Source of the DNA: Hymenobacter telluris
Lineage (GTDB): Bacteria > Bacteroidota > Bacteroidia > Cytophagales > Hymenobacteraceae
Assembly (NCBI RefSeq): GCF_017313265.1
Contig: NZ_JAFLQZ010000010.1
Location: forward strand, 1-64,000
Reading direction: 5' to 3'
Length of the DNA: 64,000 nucleotides
Under the pieces are notes generated by a model, which had not been told where the DNA came from, searched no databases, and worked only from the letters and a program-made list of their open reading frames with translations. The first letter of the stretch is position 1. The number at the start of each line of letters is the position of its first letter. Both the position numbers and the translations under genes were made by a program. Below, piece after piece: positions 18,278-28,701 of this stretch.

Positions 18278-18283
18278 AGGTGC

Positions 18284-19777
18284 TTACTTACCTGCGAATT
18301 TCTTGCGCAACTCTACAATCTGGCCGCGGAACGCCTTATCGGAATCAATCAGGTCCGACACGGTTTGTACGGAGTGAATGACGGTACTATGGTCGCGGCC
18401 GCCGAAGTGGTGACCGATGCTTTTGAGTGAGTGGGTGGTGTGCTCCTTGGCAAAATACATGGCTACCTGCCGCGCCGTTACCACTTCCTTTTTGCGGGTT
18501 TTGGCCTTCAGTAGATCCAACGGCACGCTGAAATACTCGGCGCAGGTTTTCTGAATGAAGTCGATGTTGACCTCGGCCTCCACTTCCTCGATGATGTGCC
18601 GGAGCGCCTGCTTGGCCATTTCCAGGTCAATTTCGCGGCGGTTGAGGCTACTTTGCGCCACCAGTGAAATCAGTACGCCTTCCAGTTCCCGCACGTTGGT
18701 ATTGACCGAGTGCGCCAGGTATTCCACCACTTGCGGCGGGATGTCGATGCCATCCTGCTGCATTTTGTTTTGGATGATGGCCATGCGCGTCTCGAAGTCG
18801 GGGCTTTGCAAGTCGGCGGTGAGGCCCCACTTGAAGCGGGAAAGCAGCCGGTCTTCCAAGCCCACCAGGTCGCGCGGGGGCCGGTCGGAAGTCATCACAA
18901 TCTGCTTACCGGCTTGGTGCAAGTGGTTGAAGATGTGGAAGAACATCTCCTGCGTCTTGTCCTTGCCCGACAGAAACTGCACGTCGTCGAGAATTAGAAT
19001 ATCCACCAGTAAGTAGAAGTTGGCGAAGTCCTGCACCGCATTGGCCCGCAGGCTTTCAATGAACTGGTTGGTGAACTTCTCGGCCGACACGTACAGCACG
19101 AACTTGTCGGAATTGCTGGCCTTGATGTGGTTGCCGATGGCCTGCACCAAGTGCGTTTTGCCAAGCCCTACGCCGCCATAAATCATCAGCGGGTTGAAGC
19201 TGGTAGTACCGGGCTTGTTGGCCACGGCCAACCCCGCCGAGCGCGACAGCCGGTTACAGTCACCCTCGATGTAGTTCTCGAACGTGTAGCTGCCATTCAG
19301 CTGTGAGTGCAAGTAGTGCCGATCCACGGCCTTGCTGGCCTCGAAGGGGTTGCGGAGCGTAGCAGGTGCCATCGGAGCCGCTGCTGCCGCGGCCACATTG
19401 CGCGCCGACGACGACATAGGGCCGGCGGCCAGTGCAGCGGCGGGCGTGGCTACCGGCGCGGGGCCAGCGGCCTTGCGGGTGGTGGGCAGGTTGAGGGTGC
19501 GGGGCTGGTTTTGGCTGTTGCCTTGGTCCACCACAATGCTGTACTCCAGGCGGCCTTCCGGGCCCAGCTCTTGGTGAATAGCCCGCTTCAATTCTTCTAC
19601 GTAGTGCTCCTCCAGAAACTCGTAGAAATAGGTGCTCGGCACCTGAATGATAAGCACGTTGTTTTGCAACGCCACCGGCACAATGGGTAGAAACCACGTG
19701 CGGAAGCTCTGCTCACCAATGGTAGCTTGGATGACGCGAAGGCAGTTGGCCCAGACCGTATGGCAATCCTTCAACAT
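18284..19777 (-). CDS. dnaA: Chromosomal replication initiator DnaA
   Basis: DnaA binds DnaA boxes at oriC and opens the duplex. The 497-residue protein has the N-terminal DnaB-interaction domain (WANCLRVI), a variable Ala-rich linker (about residues 95-145), and AAA+ domain III (Walker A GGVGLGKTH, Walker B LILDDVQFL). Domain IV ends in the DnaA-box recognition helix GGRDHSTVIH. I use the ATG at 19777; the frame also opens one codon earlier with TTG. Upstream, two DnaA-box-like 9-mers lie in the leader. Neither dnaN nor recF is adjacent, which is not unusual in Bacteroidota. Confidence 0.97.
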   Translation of the reverse strand: MLKDCHTVWANCLRVIQATIGEQSFRTWFLPIVPVALQNNVLIIQVPSTYFYEFLEEHYVEELKRAIHQELGPEGRLEYSIVVDQGNSQNQPRTLNLPTTRKAAGPAPVATPAAALAAGPMSSSARNVAAAAAAPMAPATLRNPFEASKAVDRHYLHSQLNGSYTFENYIEGDCNRLSRSAGLAVANKPGTTSFNPLMIYGGVGLGKTHLVQAIGNHIKASNSDKFVLYVSAEKFTNQFIESLRANAVQDFANFYLLVDILILDDVQFLSGKDKTQEMFFHIFNHLHQAGKQIVMTSDRPPRDLVGLEDRLLSRFKWGLTADLQSPDFETRMAIIQNKMQQDGIDIPPQVVEYLAHSVNTNVRELEGVLISLVAQSSLNRREIDLEMAKQALRHIIEEVEAEVNIDFIQKTCAEYFSVPLDLLKAKTRKKEVVTARQVAMYFAKEHTTHSLKSIGHHFGGRDHSTVIHSVQTVSDLIDSDKAFRGQIVELRKKFAGK

Positions 19778-19827
19778 CAAGTAGTTACAACAAAAGCAGC
19801 AGGTGCGTGGGCAGAATAGAGGAGGCG

Positions 19828-19856
19828 CGAACGGGCCTCAGAAAGGCCCGTTTTTT
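19828..19856 (+). terminator. Hairpin with T tract in the dnaA leader
   Basis: AACGGGCCT pairs with AGGCCCGTT, followed by TTTTTTAT on the plus strand. This is the terminator orientation for plus-strand transcription, yet dnaA and the gene beyond it are both on the minus strand. In dnaA mRNA it would be a leader hairpin. Confidence 0.6.
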
Positions 19857-19873
19857 ATAAAGGGAGACAAAAA

Positions 19874-19911
19874 TGTGGAAAACTCAGGAGACAAAAAACC
19901 CTTTTTCCACT
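19874..19911. promoter_or_regulatory. Two DnaA-box-like sites upstream of dnaA
   Basis: TGTGGAAAA (19874-19882) and TTTTCCACT (19903-19911) lie inverted 20 bp apart. They match the consensus TGTGGATAA/TTATCCACA at 8 and 7 of 9 positions. A repeated GGAGACAAAAA (19863-19873 and 19887-19897) surrounds them. They could mediate DnaA autoregulation. They are too few and too degenerate to call an origin. Confidence 0.35.
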
Positions 19912-19930
19912 TGCATTTGTCGAGCTTTTA

Positions 19931-20854
19931 TCAGGCGGCGCGTACGGGCACTACGCCAGCCATTGCCACGGTTGGGCGGCGGGTGCCGCGCTCAAACGTA
20001 TAGTCGAGGCGGCCCAGGTTGATGCCCGACCAGCCCACCTGGTTGATGAGGGTCTGGTGGCCGTTGGGGCCGGCTACCACATCGGGCTTGTCGAGGAAAG
20101 TATGGGTGTGGCCGCCCAGAATGAGGTCGATGCCGGGGGCACCGGCGGCCAGCTTGAAGTCGTCGATTTTGGCGCTGGCATACTTGTAGCCCAAGTGCGA
20201 AAGGCAGATAACCAGGTCGCATTTTTCGGAACCGCGCAGCTTGGCTACCGTTTGGTTGGCGGTGGCAATGGGGTCGAGGTACTTGGTGGCACCGAAGTTT
20301 TTATCGGCTACCAGCCCGGCCATTTCTATGCCCAGCCCAAACACGCCGATGCGGTGGCCGGCCTTCTCGAACACCTTATACGGCTGAAAACGACCGGCCA
20401 GAATGGTATTCGAGAAGTCGTAGTTGGCAATCAGGAAGGGGAAGGTGGCATTGGGCAGCTGCTTCTGCAAGCCTTCCAAGCCATTGTCGAAGTCGTGGTT
20501 GCCGAGGGTGCTGGCGTCGTACTGCATCTCGCTCATGAGCTTGTATTCCAGCTCGCCCATGAAGAAGTTGAAGTACGGCGTGCCCTGCCAGATGTCGCCG
20601 GAATCGAGGAGCAGCACGTGTGGCTCCTGCGCCCGAATCTGCTTGATGAGGCTGGCCCGGTGCGCCATGCCGCCCATACCGGCGTACTGTGCGGCATTGG
20701 CCGGAAACGGCTCGATGCGGGAGTGCATGTCGTTGGTATGCAGAATCACCAGCCGGTCGGCTTTGGTTTCGGCCACTGCCGGCACGCTCAGCCCCAGCAG
20801 GCTTACGCTGGCAGCCCCAACTCCAGTATGCTTAAGAAATTCGCGACGATTCAC
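19931..20854 (-). CDS. 5'-nucleotidase/metallophosphatase domain protein (UshA N-domain type)
   Basis: A 307-residue calcineurin-like phosphatase, the catalytic half of a UshA-type periplasmic nucleotidase. The N-terminus has a twin-arginine type leader (NRREFLKHTG, then a hydrophobic stretch ending AVAE). The metal motifs are all present: LHTNDMHSR, LDSGDIWQGTP, TLGNHDFDNG and LGGHTHTF. The C-terminal substrate-binding domain is missing; it is encoded 0.4 kb upstream as a separate gene, with a barstar-like gene between them. The start codon is GTG (20854), the only start that keeps the leader. Spacing of 20 bp and 15 bp suggests one operon. Confidence 0.9.
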   Translation of the reverse strand: MNRREFLKHTGVGAASVSLLGLSVPAVAETKADRLVILHTNDMHSRIEPFPANAAQYAGMGGMAHRASLIKQIRAQEPHVLLLDSGDIWQGTPYFNFFMGELEYKLMSEMQYDASTLGNHDFDNGLEGLQKQLPNATFPFLIANYDFSNTILAGRFQPYKVFEKAGHRIGVFGLGIEMAGLVADKNFGATKYLDPIATANQTVAKLRGSEKCDLVICLSHLGYKYASAKIDDFKLAAGAPGIDLILGGHTHTFLDKPDVVAGPNGHQTLINQVGWSGINLGRLDYTFERGTRRPTVAMAGVVPVRAA

Positions 20855-20874
20855 GTTGTTAATTTTTCGATTTA

Positions 20875-21204
20875 CTAGTTGTGATAAGCCAGAATAAGAA
20901 TGCCAGGCATATTATTAACTGCTCTTCGCCAGTTAACGAATGCAGAGCATTCTATAAGATCTTGAAAGATCATCGGCAATCTTTCAAGAAAATCGGCAGC
21001 GTAATCTAAACGCAACGTCACAGCACTACCTGCTTCACAGTGCACTGTAGTCATTCTGGCTGTTGACTGGTCTAGATAGCTCATACAATCAATCCAGGCT
21101 TCCATGTTTTTACCATAGAATTCTGGGAAGCCAAAAGCTTGTGCGAAAACAGTATGAAAGGAGACATGATCCGTAATCTGACGAGCATCAATAACAACCA
21201 CCAT
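20875..21204 (-). CDS. Barstar-family ribonuclease-inhibitor-like protein
   Basis: A 109-residue protein with the barstar fold signature. FGFPEFYGKN (residues 24-33) is followed by Glu35 and Asp39 in MEAWIDCM, the positions where barstar uses Asp35 and Asp39 to block the barnase active site (Asp35 is replaced by Glu). Base composition is lower in GC than that of the neighbours, which suggests transfer. It sits with 15-20 bp spacing between the two halves of a nucleotidase, in the same orientation. No barnase-like ribonuclease is in the window, so the target is unknown. Confidence 0.8.
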   Translation of the reverse strand: MVVVIDARQITDHVSFHTVFAQAFGFPEFYGKNMEAWIDCMSYLDQSTARMTTVHCEAGSAVTLRLDYAADFLERLPMIFQDLIECSAFVNWRRAVNNMPGILILAYHN

Positions 21205-21219
21205 TCGCTACTTTGCATA

Positions 21220-21984
21220 TCAGAATTTCACCCGACCTTCTACGCGGGCTTCTATTGGCTTGCCTTGCTTGTTGAGCTCCTGAATCTGCTCGACGATGGC
21301 GGTGCGCAATAGCACGCCGGTGTCGCGGGGCTTGATGGCTTTGAAGAACGTTAGTTGGTCGCCGCCGCCAGCCAGGTAATCGGAAATGGCAATGGTATAT
21401 AGCCGGTCTTGGGCGGGGTTGAACAGTTGGCCGTTGATAAGGATGGCCGTGGCTTTGCCGTCGGGCGTGGCAGTGTAGGTAGCGCCGGAAACTGCCATTT
21501 TCACGCGGGCCGCATAATCGAAAAGATGCTGCACCACTTCGCCGGAAGCATCCAGCACGACTAGCTCGTTTTCAAACGGCATCAGTTCAAATACCGAGCC
21601 CATGGTGATGGGGCCAGCCGGCAAAGGAGCCCGCAGGCCGCCGTTGGTCATCACGCCCAAATCAATGGGCGTACCCATTTCGCGGCTGGCGCGGGTGCGC
21701 TGCAAGTCGGCCACAAAGTTGGCCAGCGGCGACTCGCCCGAGTTCTTGGTAATGGCAACTGGCGCTGTGCCCAGTACCATAGCCATTTGCTCGGTGACGC
21801 GCTGGCGGTACGGCGCAATGGTGGCCACGGCCGTAGCGTCGTCGGGGAGCGTCGGGGTGACGGGCTGGGCCGTAACGGGCGCCAGCTGTGGCTTGGCTAC
21901 GTAGGTACCACGCTGGCAAGCCGTTGAGAAGGCTAGAGCGGTGAGCAGGCTTAGCGCCGCCAGACGCGAAGGAAACAGGTGCAT
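21220..21984 (-). CDS. 5'-nucleotidase C-terminal domain lipoprotein (UshA C-domain type)
   Basis: A 254-residue protein holding only the substrate-binding C-terminal domain of UshA-type nucleotidases. KNSGESPLANFVAD and the nucleobase-stacking region MTNGGLRAPL are visible, as is ELMPFENELVV. The N-terminus is a probable lipoprotein signal (hydrophobic residues 8-21, Cys near residue 23 in STACQRG). The catalytic domain is encoded two genes downstream. It is the first gene of the three-gene operon, with a TACCTTTG box just upstream at 22017-22010. Confidence 0.88.
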   Translation of the reverse strand: MHLFPSRLAALSLLTALAFSTACQRGTYVAKPQLAPVTAQPVTPTLPDDATAVATIAPYRQRVTEQMAMVLGTAPVAITKNSGESPLANFVADLQRTRASREMGTPIDLGVMTNGGLRAPLPAGPITMGSVFELMPFENELVVLDASGEVVQHLFDYAARVKMAVSGATYTATPDGKATAILINGQLFNPAQDRLYTIAISDYLAGGGDQLTFFKAIKPRDTGVLLRTAIVEQIQELNKQGKPIEARVEGRVKF

Positions 21985-22009
21985 GGCAGAAAACTAAAGG
22001 AACGGACTA

Positions 22010-22017
22010 CAAAGGTA
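22010..22017 (-). promoter_or_regulatory. Candidate -7 box for the split nucleotidase operon
   Basis: The minus strand reads TACCTTTG, identical to the box proposed for lon. It lies 26 bp before the start codon; no good -33 element is seen. The remaining intergenic stretch to mutA (22018-22291) holds one hairpin. Confidence 0.4.
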
Positions 22018-22166
22018 ACTCATACGAGCGGTTCGGCGGGAGCACGCTCCAAAGTCCGGGCCGGTTGTGGGAAAGTTGGCATTCGTAAAGTGGGGCTTGG
22101 TGGCTTCTGCCGGACAATTTTTCAGCTAAGCCGTAAAGGATGGCGAGGAGACGGAAGTTCATTCTC

Positions 22167-22199
22167 AGTGCAGGCTCTAGGCAGAGTAGAGCCTGCACT
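22167..22199. other. Perfect 13-bp hairpin upstream of mutA
   Basis: AGTGCAGGCTCTA pairs with TAGAGCCTGCACT around a 7-nt loop, about 90 bp before mutA. No T tract follows, so it may be a leader structure or a protein site. A TATCTTTA box (22247-22254) follows it. Confidence 0.5.
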
Positions 22200-22291
22200 C
22201 TTGCAGCCTCCTGGGTTTTCTGATGCCCCGTTTCCCGCCCGACTGGTATCTTTAGCCGTTTCCGCTTCCAGCCTCCTTCCCACGTTTTCTT

Positions 22292-24076
22292 ATGTCTGAT
22301 ACGCCGCGCCCCGTGTCTGTTTCCTTTTCCGAGTTTGAACCCCTGAGCGCGGAGGCCTGGCAGGCGCGCATTGCCCGTGACCTGAAAGGCGCCGACCCGG
22401 CTACCCTACGCTGGCTCACGCCGGATGGCTTCACGCTGGAGCCGTTCTACCACCGCGAAGCCCTGGCGGCGTTGCCCAACGTTCCGACCCCACAACTTCG
22501 GCCAGCTGCTTCTACCACTGCGTGGCGCAACGTGCCCAGCTACGCGGTGGCAGCCGGAGAAAAAGGCCGCGCGGCCATTATGCGGGCCACCGATGCCCTG
22601 GCGCGCGGCGCCGACGGAGCCCACTTTGTGCTGGCGGATACCACCGCCTTCGACGTGGACTTCCTGCACGCCCGCTTGCCCCTCGATACCACCTACATTG
22701 GCTACTCGCTCACGGCCGCGCCGGCAAGTTTCGTGCAGCGGCTGCTGGCTACTGGCACCACCAAGCTGCGCGGTTTTCTGCAATTCGACCCCATCACCGA
22801 CCATTTGCCCGACCTGAAGGGGCAGTTGCAGGAGCTGCGGGAAGTGCTGATGCTGACTCGCTCGATGCCCGATTTTCAGGGCCTGACGCTGAATGCGGCC
22901 TTTTTCGGCAACCGGGGCGGCACCGTTACCCAGCAGATTGCCTTTACGCTGGCTGCCGCCGCCGCCTACCTGAGCGACCTACCAACCGATACTTTGACAA
23001 CTGCGGAGGTAGCCGCCGCGCTGCGGGTGCACGTGGCCGTCAACCCGAACTACTTTTTTGAAATTGCCAAGCTGCGGGCATTGCGGCAGCTCTGGACGAC
23101 GCTGCTGCACGCCTACGAACTGCCAGCGGAAACCGCCCAATTGTCTATCCTGGCCGAAACTTCTTCCTGGAGCCAAACCACGCTGGATGCCCACACCAAC
23201 CTGCTGCGGGCTACCACCGAGGCTATGAGTGCCGTGCTCGGCGGCGCCGACGTACTCAGCATCCGGCCCTTCGACAGTCTGTTTCACGACCCCAACGAGT
23301 TTTCCGACCGATTGGCCCGCAACCTGTCGGTGCTACTGCGCGAGGAAGCGGGTTTGGGGCAGGTGCAGGATGCCGCGGCGGGCTCGTACTACCTGGAAAC
23401 CCTGACTGATACGCTGGCCCAGGAGGCGTGGGCGCTGTTTCAGCAGATCGAGCTGGAAGGCGGCCTGCCCAAGGCGGTGGGCAAGGTGATGCAGGAACTC
23501 CACACCGCTGCCCAGGCCCAGTTTCGGCGCATTGCCACCGGCGAGCAGGTGGTAGTGGGCACCAACCGTTTCCAGAACACGCGGGAGCAGTTTGATTTCA
23601 ACCCCAAGAAGCTGCTGCGGAGCCGGGAGTTCGACTCGACGCGGGCCACGTACCCGTCGGAGGTGCTGCGGCTGGCGACCAGCCTGCACTTCGAGCGGCG
23701 CGAGAAACGCAAGAAGCGGGCGGCCGTGGTGCTGCTCGGGGCGCACACCAACCAGCTGATTCAGGAGTCGTTTCTAAGGTTGCTGCCGGGTCAGGAGCAG
23801 CCGGCCATGCACGAGGCGCACCCGGCGGGTACGTTGTCGGTGCTGTTTTCGTCGCCCGAAGAAGCCACGCTGATGTATGCCACGCCCGAGCAGTTCGGCC
23901 AATTCTCGCGCTATATCCTGCGTATTGCGCAAGACGACAGCACGTTTGTGCCGCCCGTGCTGCTTACTGCCGACCTGGTTACCATGCAGGAAGCCGTGCG
24001 CGTGTTTGGCTTCCAGGAATTCACCGTGCAAGGCTACAGCACCGAGGATGTGCTGGCCCGGTTGCAAGGGAAATGA
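22292..24076 (+). CDS. mutA: Methylmalonyl-CoA mutase small (beta) subunit
   Basis: MutA is the non-catalytic partner of MutB in the heterodimeric B12-dependent mutase that interconverts succinyl-CoA and methylmalonyl-CoA. The 594-residue protein has the mutase barrel (FEPLSAEAWQ, NAAFFGNRGGTVTQQIA, ANPNYFFEIAKLRA-like VNPNYFFEIAKLRALR, QDAAAGSYYLETLT). The C-terminal domain has lost the cobalamin motif DxHxxG, reading VLLGAHTNQ there, as expected for the small subunit. mutB follows after a gap filled by a palindromic repeat. Confidence 0.95.
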   Translation: MSDTPRPVSVSFSEFEPLSAEAWQARIARDLKGADPATLRWLTPDGFTLEPFYHREALAALPNVPTPQLRPAASTTAWRNVPSYAVAAGEKGRAAIMRATDALARGADGAHFVLADTTAFDVDFLHARLPLDTTYIGYSLTAAPASFVQRLLATGTTKLRGFLQFDPITDHLPDLKGQLQELREVLMLTRSMPDFQGLTLNAAFFGNRGGTVTQQIAFTLAAAAAYLSDLPTDTLTTAEVAAALRVHVAVNPNYFFEIAKLRALRQLWTTLLHAYELPAETAQLSILAETSSWSQTTLDAHTNLLRATTEAMSAVLGGADVLSIRPFDSLFHDPNEFSDRLARNLSVLLREEAGLGQVQDAAAGSYYLETLTDTLAQEAWALFQQIELEGGLPKAVGKVMQELHTAAQAQFRRIATGEQVVVGTNRFQNTREQFDFNPKKLLRSREFDSTRATYPSEVLRLATSLHFERREKRKKRAAVVLLGAHTNQLIQESFLRLLPGQEQPAMHEAHPAGTLSVLFSSPEEATLMYATPEQFGQFSRYILRIAQDDSTFVPPVLLTADLVTMQEAVRVFGFQEFTVQGYSTEDVLARLQGK

Positions 24077-24092
24077 AGTGCGAGGTGACTAG

Positions 24093-24226
24093 AACTAGCT
24101 CCCCTCCTCAGATGAGGAGGGGCTGGGGGTGGTTGACTGATCGTAGGACGACTAACTAGTTCTAGTTTCTAATTCTAACTTTTCAACCACCCCCAACCCC
24201 TCCTCATCTGAGGAGGGGAGCTAGTT
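24093..24226. repeat. Palindromic U...U' repeat between mutA and mutB
   Basis: Two 44-bp arms (24093-24136 and 24183-24226) are complementary with one mismatch. Each arm is itself a hairpin (CCCCTCCTCA/TGAGGAGGGG). The unit U reads (A)NCTAG(C/T)TCCCCTC...GAGGGGCTGGGGGTGG. The arms point inwards with the GGTTGA end, the reverse of the copy inside mutB. Confidence 0.95.
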
Positions 24227-24271
24227 TTTAGAAATTTGCCTTATTGCCCCATTCTCATCACCTCCCCACCG

Positions 24272-26533
<2,262 letters not shown>

Positions 26534-26563
26534 GCGTAAGCCTAACCAATTAAGCCGCGTTGT

Positions 26564-27970
26564 ATGTCGCTGTTCGCAGAAGTAGACCTATTGAAAAAGG
26601 AGTTAGACGAGTTGCGCCCTCTCTCGCCGGATCAAGAGGCACGCATCTTGCAGAAGTTTCGTTTGGACTGGAATTACAATTCCAACGCTATTGAAGGCAA
26701 CTCCCTAACGCTCGGCGAAACCCGCTCACTCCTGCTACACGGCCTCACCGCCGCTGGCAAACCCATCCGCGACCATCTGGATATAAAAGGACACAACGAA
26801 GCGGTGCTTTGGCTGGAAGATATTGTGCGGGACGAACGCCCCTTAACCGAGCAATTCATTCGGGGAATGCACGAAGTGTTGTTGGGCGAAGGCTACGACG
26901 TACCGGCGCAAACGCCCGACGGCCAGCCGACCCGCAAGCACATTCAGCCGGGCCGCTACAAATCTGGCCCCAACAACGTGCAGACAGCAACCGGCGAAAT
27001 ATTCTACTTCGCCAGCCCCGAAGAAACACCCGGCAAAATGACGGATCTCGTGGACTGGTACCGCCAAAAGACTGAACAAGCCACCTTACACCCCGTAGCG
27101 CTGGCCGCCGAGTTTCACTACCGTTTCGTGCGCATTCATCCCTTCGATGACGGCAACGGCCGCATGTCGCGCCTGCTGATGAATTTGATTCTGATGCGTA
27201 GCGGTTACCCCATGACTGTTATCAAAGCTACGGACCGCAACCGCTATCTGGCGGCCCTAGCCGAAGCCGATGCAGGTGAGATAGAGCCATTCTTCCGCTT
27301 TATCAGTGAGAATGTAGTATCATCTCTGCACCTCATGATTCGCGCTGCTAAAGATGAATCAATAGATGAACCAGATGATTTGGATAAGAAACTAGCGCTA
27401 CTAAAAAAGCAAGTATTAACACGTAATGAAAGCATTAAATTGCTCTGGGATGAGACTTATCAAGAGGACAAGGCGTATAATTTATTAATAGAGATATGGC
27501 TTGATGATTTAATTTTGCAGAGCGAAAAATTTGATGATTTTTTTATAAATAAATCATACGTTGGATATATAACCTCAGCGGTATCCAAACCATCTACAAT
27601 TCAAGAGAATAATGACTTGACCAGCTTTAAGAAAAAATTAGAATACGCCACAACATCCAGAAACGATACCATAGAATTCATAAGTTTTTCAAAACGATGG
27701 TACCATTTTCGGCAACTTAGCAACGGATTTGATGCCGGAATACTTGTGGTGTTTGAGTTTAAGTTAGACCATTTCAAGGTAAGGGCTGCAATCGTAACTG
27801 ACTATGAAACAACCACACTAAGCAGTTTTTGGAGCGAAGGCGTTTTTAGTTCAATCTACTTGGACAGCTATAATCATGAAGAGATTCATAACATTAATTA
27901 CAATATCATCACAAAGCTGTATGAGTACATAAAGACAAAAATTATCGAGGATGACGAAGTAGTTAAATAA
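26564..27970 (+). CDS. Fic-domain protein (class II) with AT-rich C-terminal region
   Basis: Fic proteins usually transfer AMP from ATP to a target hydroxyl group. The 468-residue protein has the catalytic motif HPFDDGNGR at residues 192-200 (His192, Arg200). It also has an N-terminal inhibitory helix SNAIEG at residues 40-45 ([S/T]xxxE[G/N]), the class II arrangement that keeps the enzyme self-inhibited. Residues from about 246 onwards (27300-27970) have no family I recognise, and their DNA is strikingly AT-rich compared with the GC-rich first half. This looks like a foreign C-terminal extension or an acquired gene with an altered Fic core. The reading frame is intact across the change. It starts 31 bp after mutB. 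Confidence 0.9.
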   Translation: MSLFAEVDLLKKELDELRPLSPDQEARILQKFRLDWNYNSNAIEGNSLTLGETRSLLLHGLTAAGKPIRDHLDIKGHNEAVLWLEDIVRDERPLTEQFIRGMHEVLLGEGYDVPAQTPDGQPTRKHIQPGRYKSGPNNVQTATGEIFYFASPEETPGKMTDLVDWYRQKTEQATLHPVALAAEFHYRFVRIHPFDDGNGRMSRLLMNLILMRSGYPMTVIKATDRNRYLAALAEADAGEIEPFFRFISENVVSSLHLMIRAAKDESIDEPDDLDKKLALLKKQVLTRNESIKLLWDETYQEDKAYNLLIEIWLDDLILQSEKFDDFFINKSYVGYITSAVSKPSTIQENNDLTSFKKKLEYATTSRNDTIEFISFSKRWYHFRQLSNGFDAGILVVFEFKLDHFKVRAAIVTDYETTTLSSFWSEGVFSSIYLDSYNHEEIHNINYNIITKLYEYIKTKIIEDDEVVK

Positions 27971-28049
27971 AAATCGTCATTCGCAACATACATCCTTGTC
28001 TCTCCTATTTCATATAATAATAAAATAATATTACACCTCCGCATTCAAT

Positions 28050-28484
28050 ATGCAAATTACCAACTTCGACCAAGAAGACGCTGACATTGACTGGTTTGCT
28101 ACGGACAGCAGCGGCCATATCCTGCACGTAGCATCCGGCGGCGGGGTACTGCCGGAGTCGGTGGCGGCTTCGCAGGAGGTGCTGCTGGAGCTGCACCAGC
28201 ATTTCCTGACGCGGCCGGAACTGGAGGTGGCGGAAGTAGTGAATGGCGCGGAAGAAGCCAGCAGCTACCAGAGCTTTGCCCGCTACGCCCGGCGCGGGCT
28301 GTTCTCGTTCGAGAAAACCCGCCTGCACGAGCGCGCCGATACGCGCTACCACTTGGTGGCCCGGCCGCTTCGGCCGCTGCTGTTGCACGAGTTGCCGGCG
28401 CCGCTGGCCGAGTTGCTAGGCCGTACGCGGCTACCGGGCTCTGTGGCGGAACAGGTGACGCTTGATGTGGCTACTATTCTGTAG
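28050..28484 (+). CDS. Hypothetical protein
   Basis: A 144-residue soluble protein, unrecognised. It begins with an acidic segment (NFDQEDADIDWFATD), followed by VLPESVAASQEVLLELHQHF and an Arg/Leu-rich end. There is no signal peptide. GC content returns to the typical level here, unlike the AT-rich tail of the preceding Fic gene. The layout (an acidic WF-containing start, small size, directly after a Fic gene) is reminiscent of toxin-immunity partners, but I have no sequence evidence for that. Confidence 0.6.
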   Translation: MQITNFDQEDADIDWFATDSSGHILHVASGGGVLPESVAASQEVLLELHQHFLTRPELEVAEVVNGAEEASSYQSFARYARRGLFSFEKTRLHERADTRYHLVARPLRPLLLHELPAPLAELLGRTRLPGSVAEQVTLDVATIL

Positions 28485-28503
28485 TGGAATGGATACTCCC
28501 CGC

Positions 28504-28605
28504 CTGTCATCCTGAGCTTGCGAAGGACCCTGTCACACATGAACGGCAAGCGTGAAAACGACTTGTTCTAGCGTGATAAGGTCCTTCGCAAGCTCAGGAT
28601 GACAG
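28504..28605. repeat. Inverted repeat, GTCATCCTGAGC family
   Basis: Arms of about 33 bp (CTGTCATCCTGAGCTTGCG... and ...GCAAGCTCAGGATGACAG) with a 36-bp centre. It begins 20 bp after the preceding stop codon. It shares the outer word GTCATnCTGAGC with repeats at 58175 and 60907. Confidence 0.93.
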
Positions 28606-28651
28606 ATGAGGGGTAGTAGGCGCCTGAATAAGTGTAGATGCCAGCAACGCC

Positions 28652-28673
28652 GAGACGCGAAGTGTCGCGTCTC
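28652..28673. repeat. Small GAGACGCGA hairpin
   Basis: GAGACGCGA pairs with TCGCGTCTC around AGTG, flanked by a longer TGTAGA/TCTACA pair. The word GTAGAGACGC also occurs in the nested repeat at 52951, so both probably derive from one family. It also sits just past the end of the MBL-hydrolase gene. Confidence 0.65.
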
Positions 28674-28701
28674 TACATCGTTCTTACAAACCCTTTACTG
28701 C

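Noticed and set aside
18284-19930. Replication origin next to dnaA
   Set aside because: Only two degenerate DnaA-box-like sites are present and there is no AT-rich unwinding region or box cluster.
22018-22291. Cobalamin riboswitch upstream of mutA
   Set aside because: No B12-box (GCCACTG-like) motif and no suitable structure were seen, only a single 13-bp hairpin.
24093-24226. Insertion sequence
   Set aside because: It is only 134 bp, without a transposase ORF or clear target duplication, and fits a non-coding palindromic repeat instead.
26564-27970. Frameshift or pseudogene in the Fic gene
   Set aside because: The composition change occurs within an open frame without internal stops, and the Fic motif is intact.
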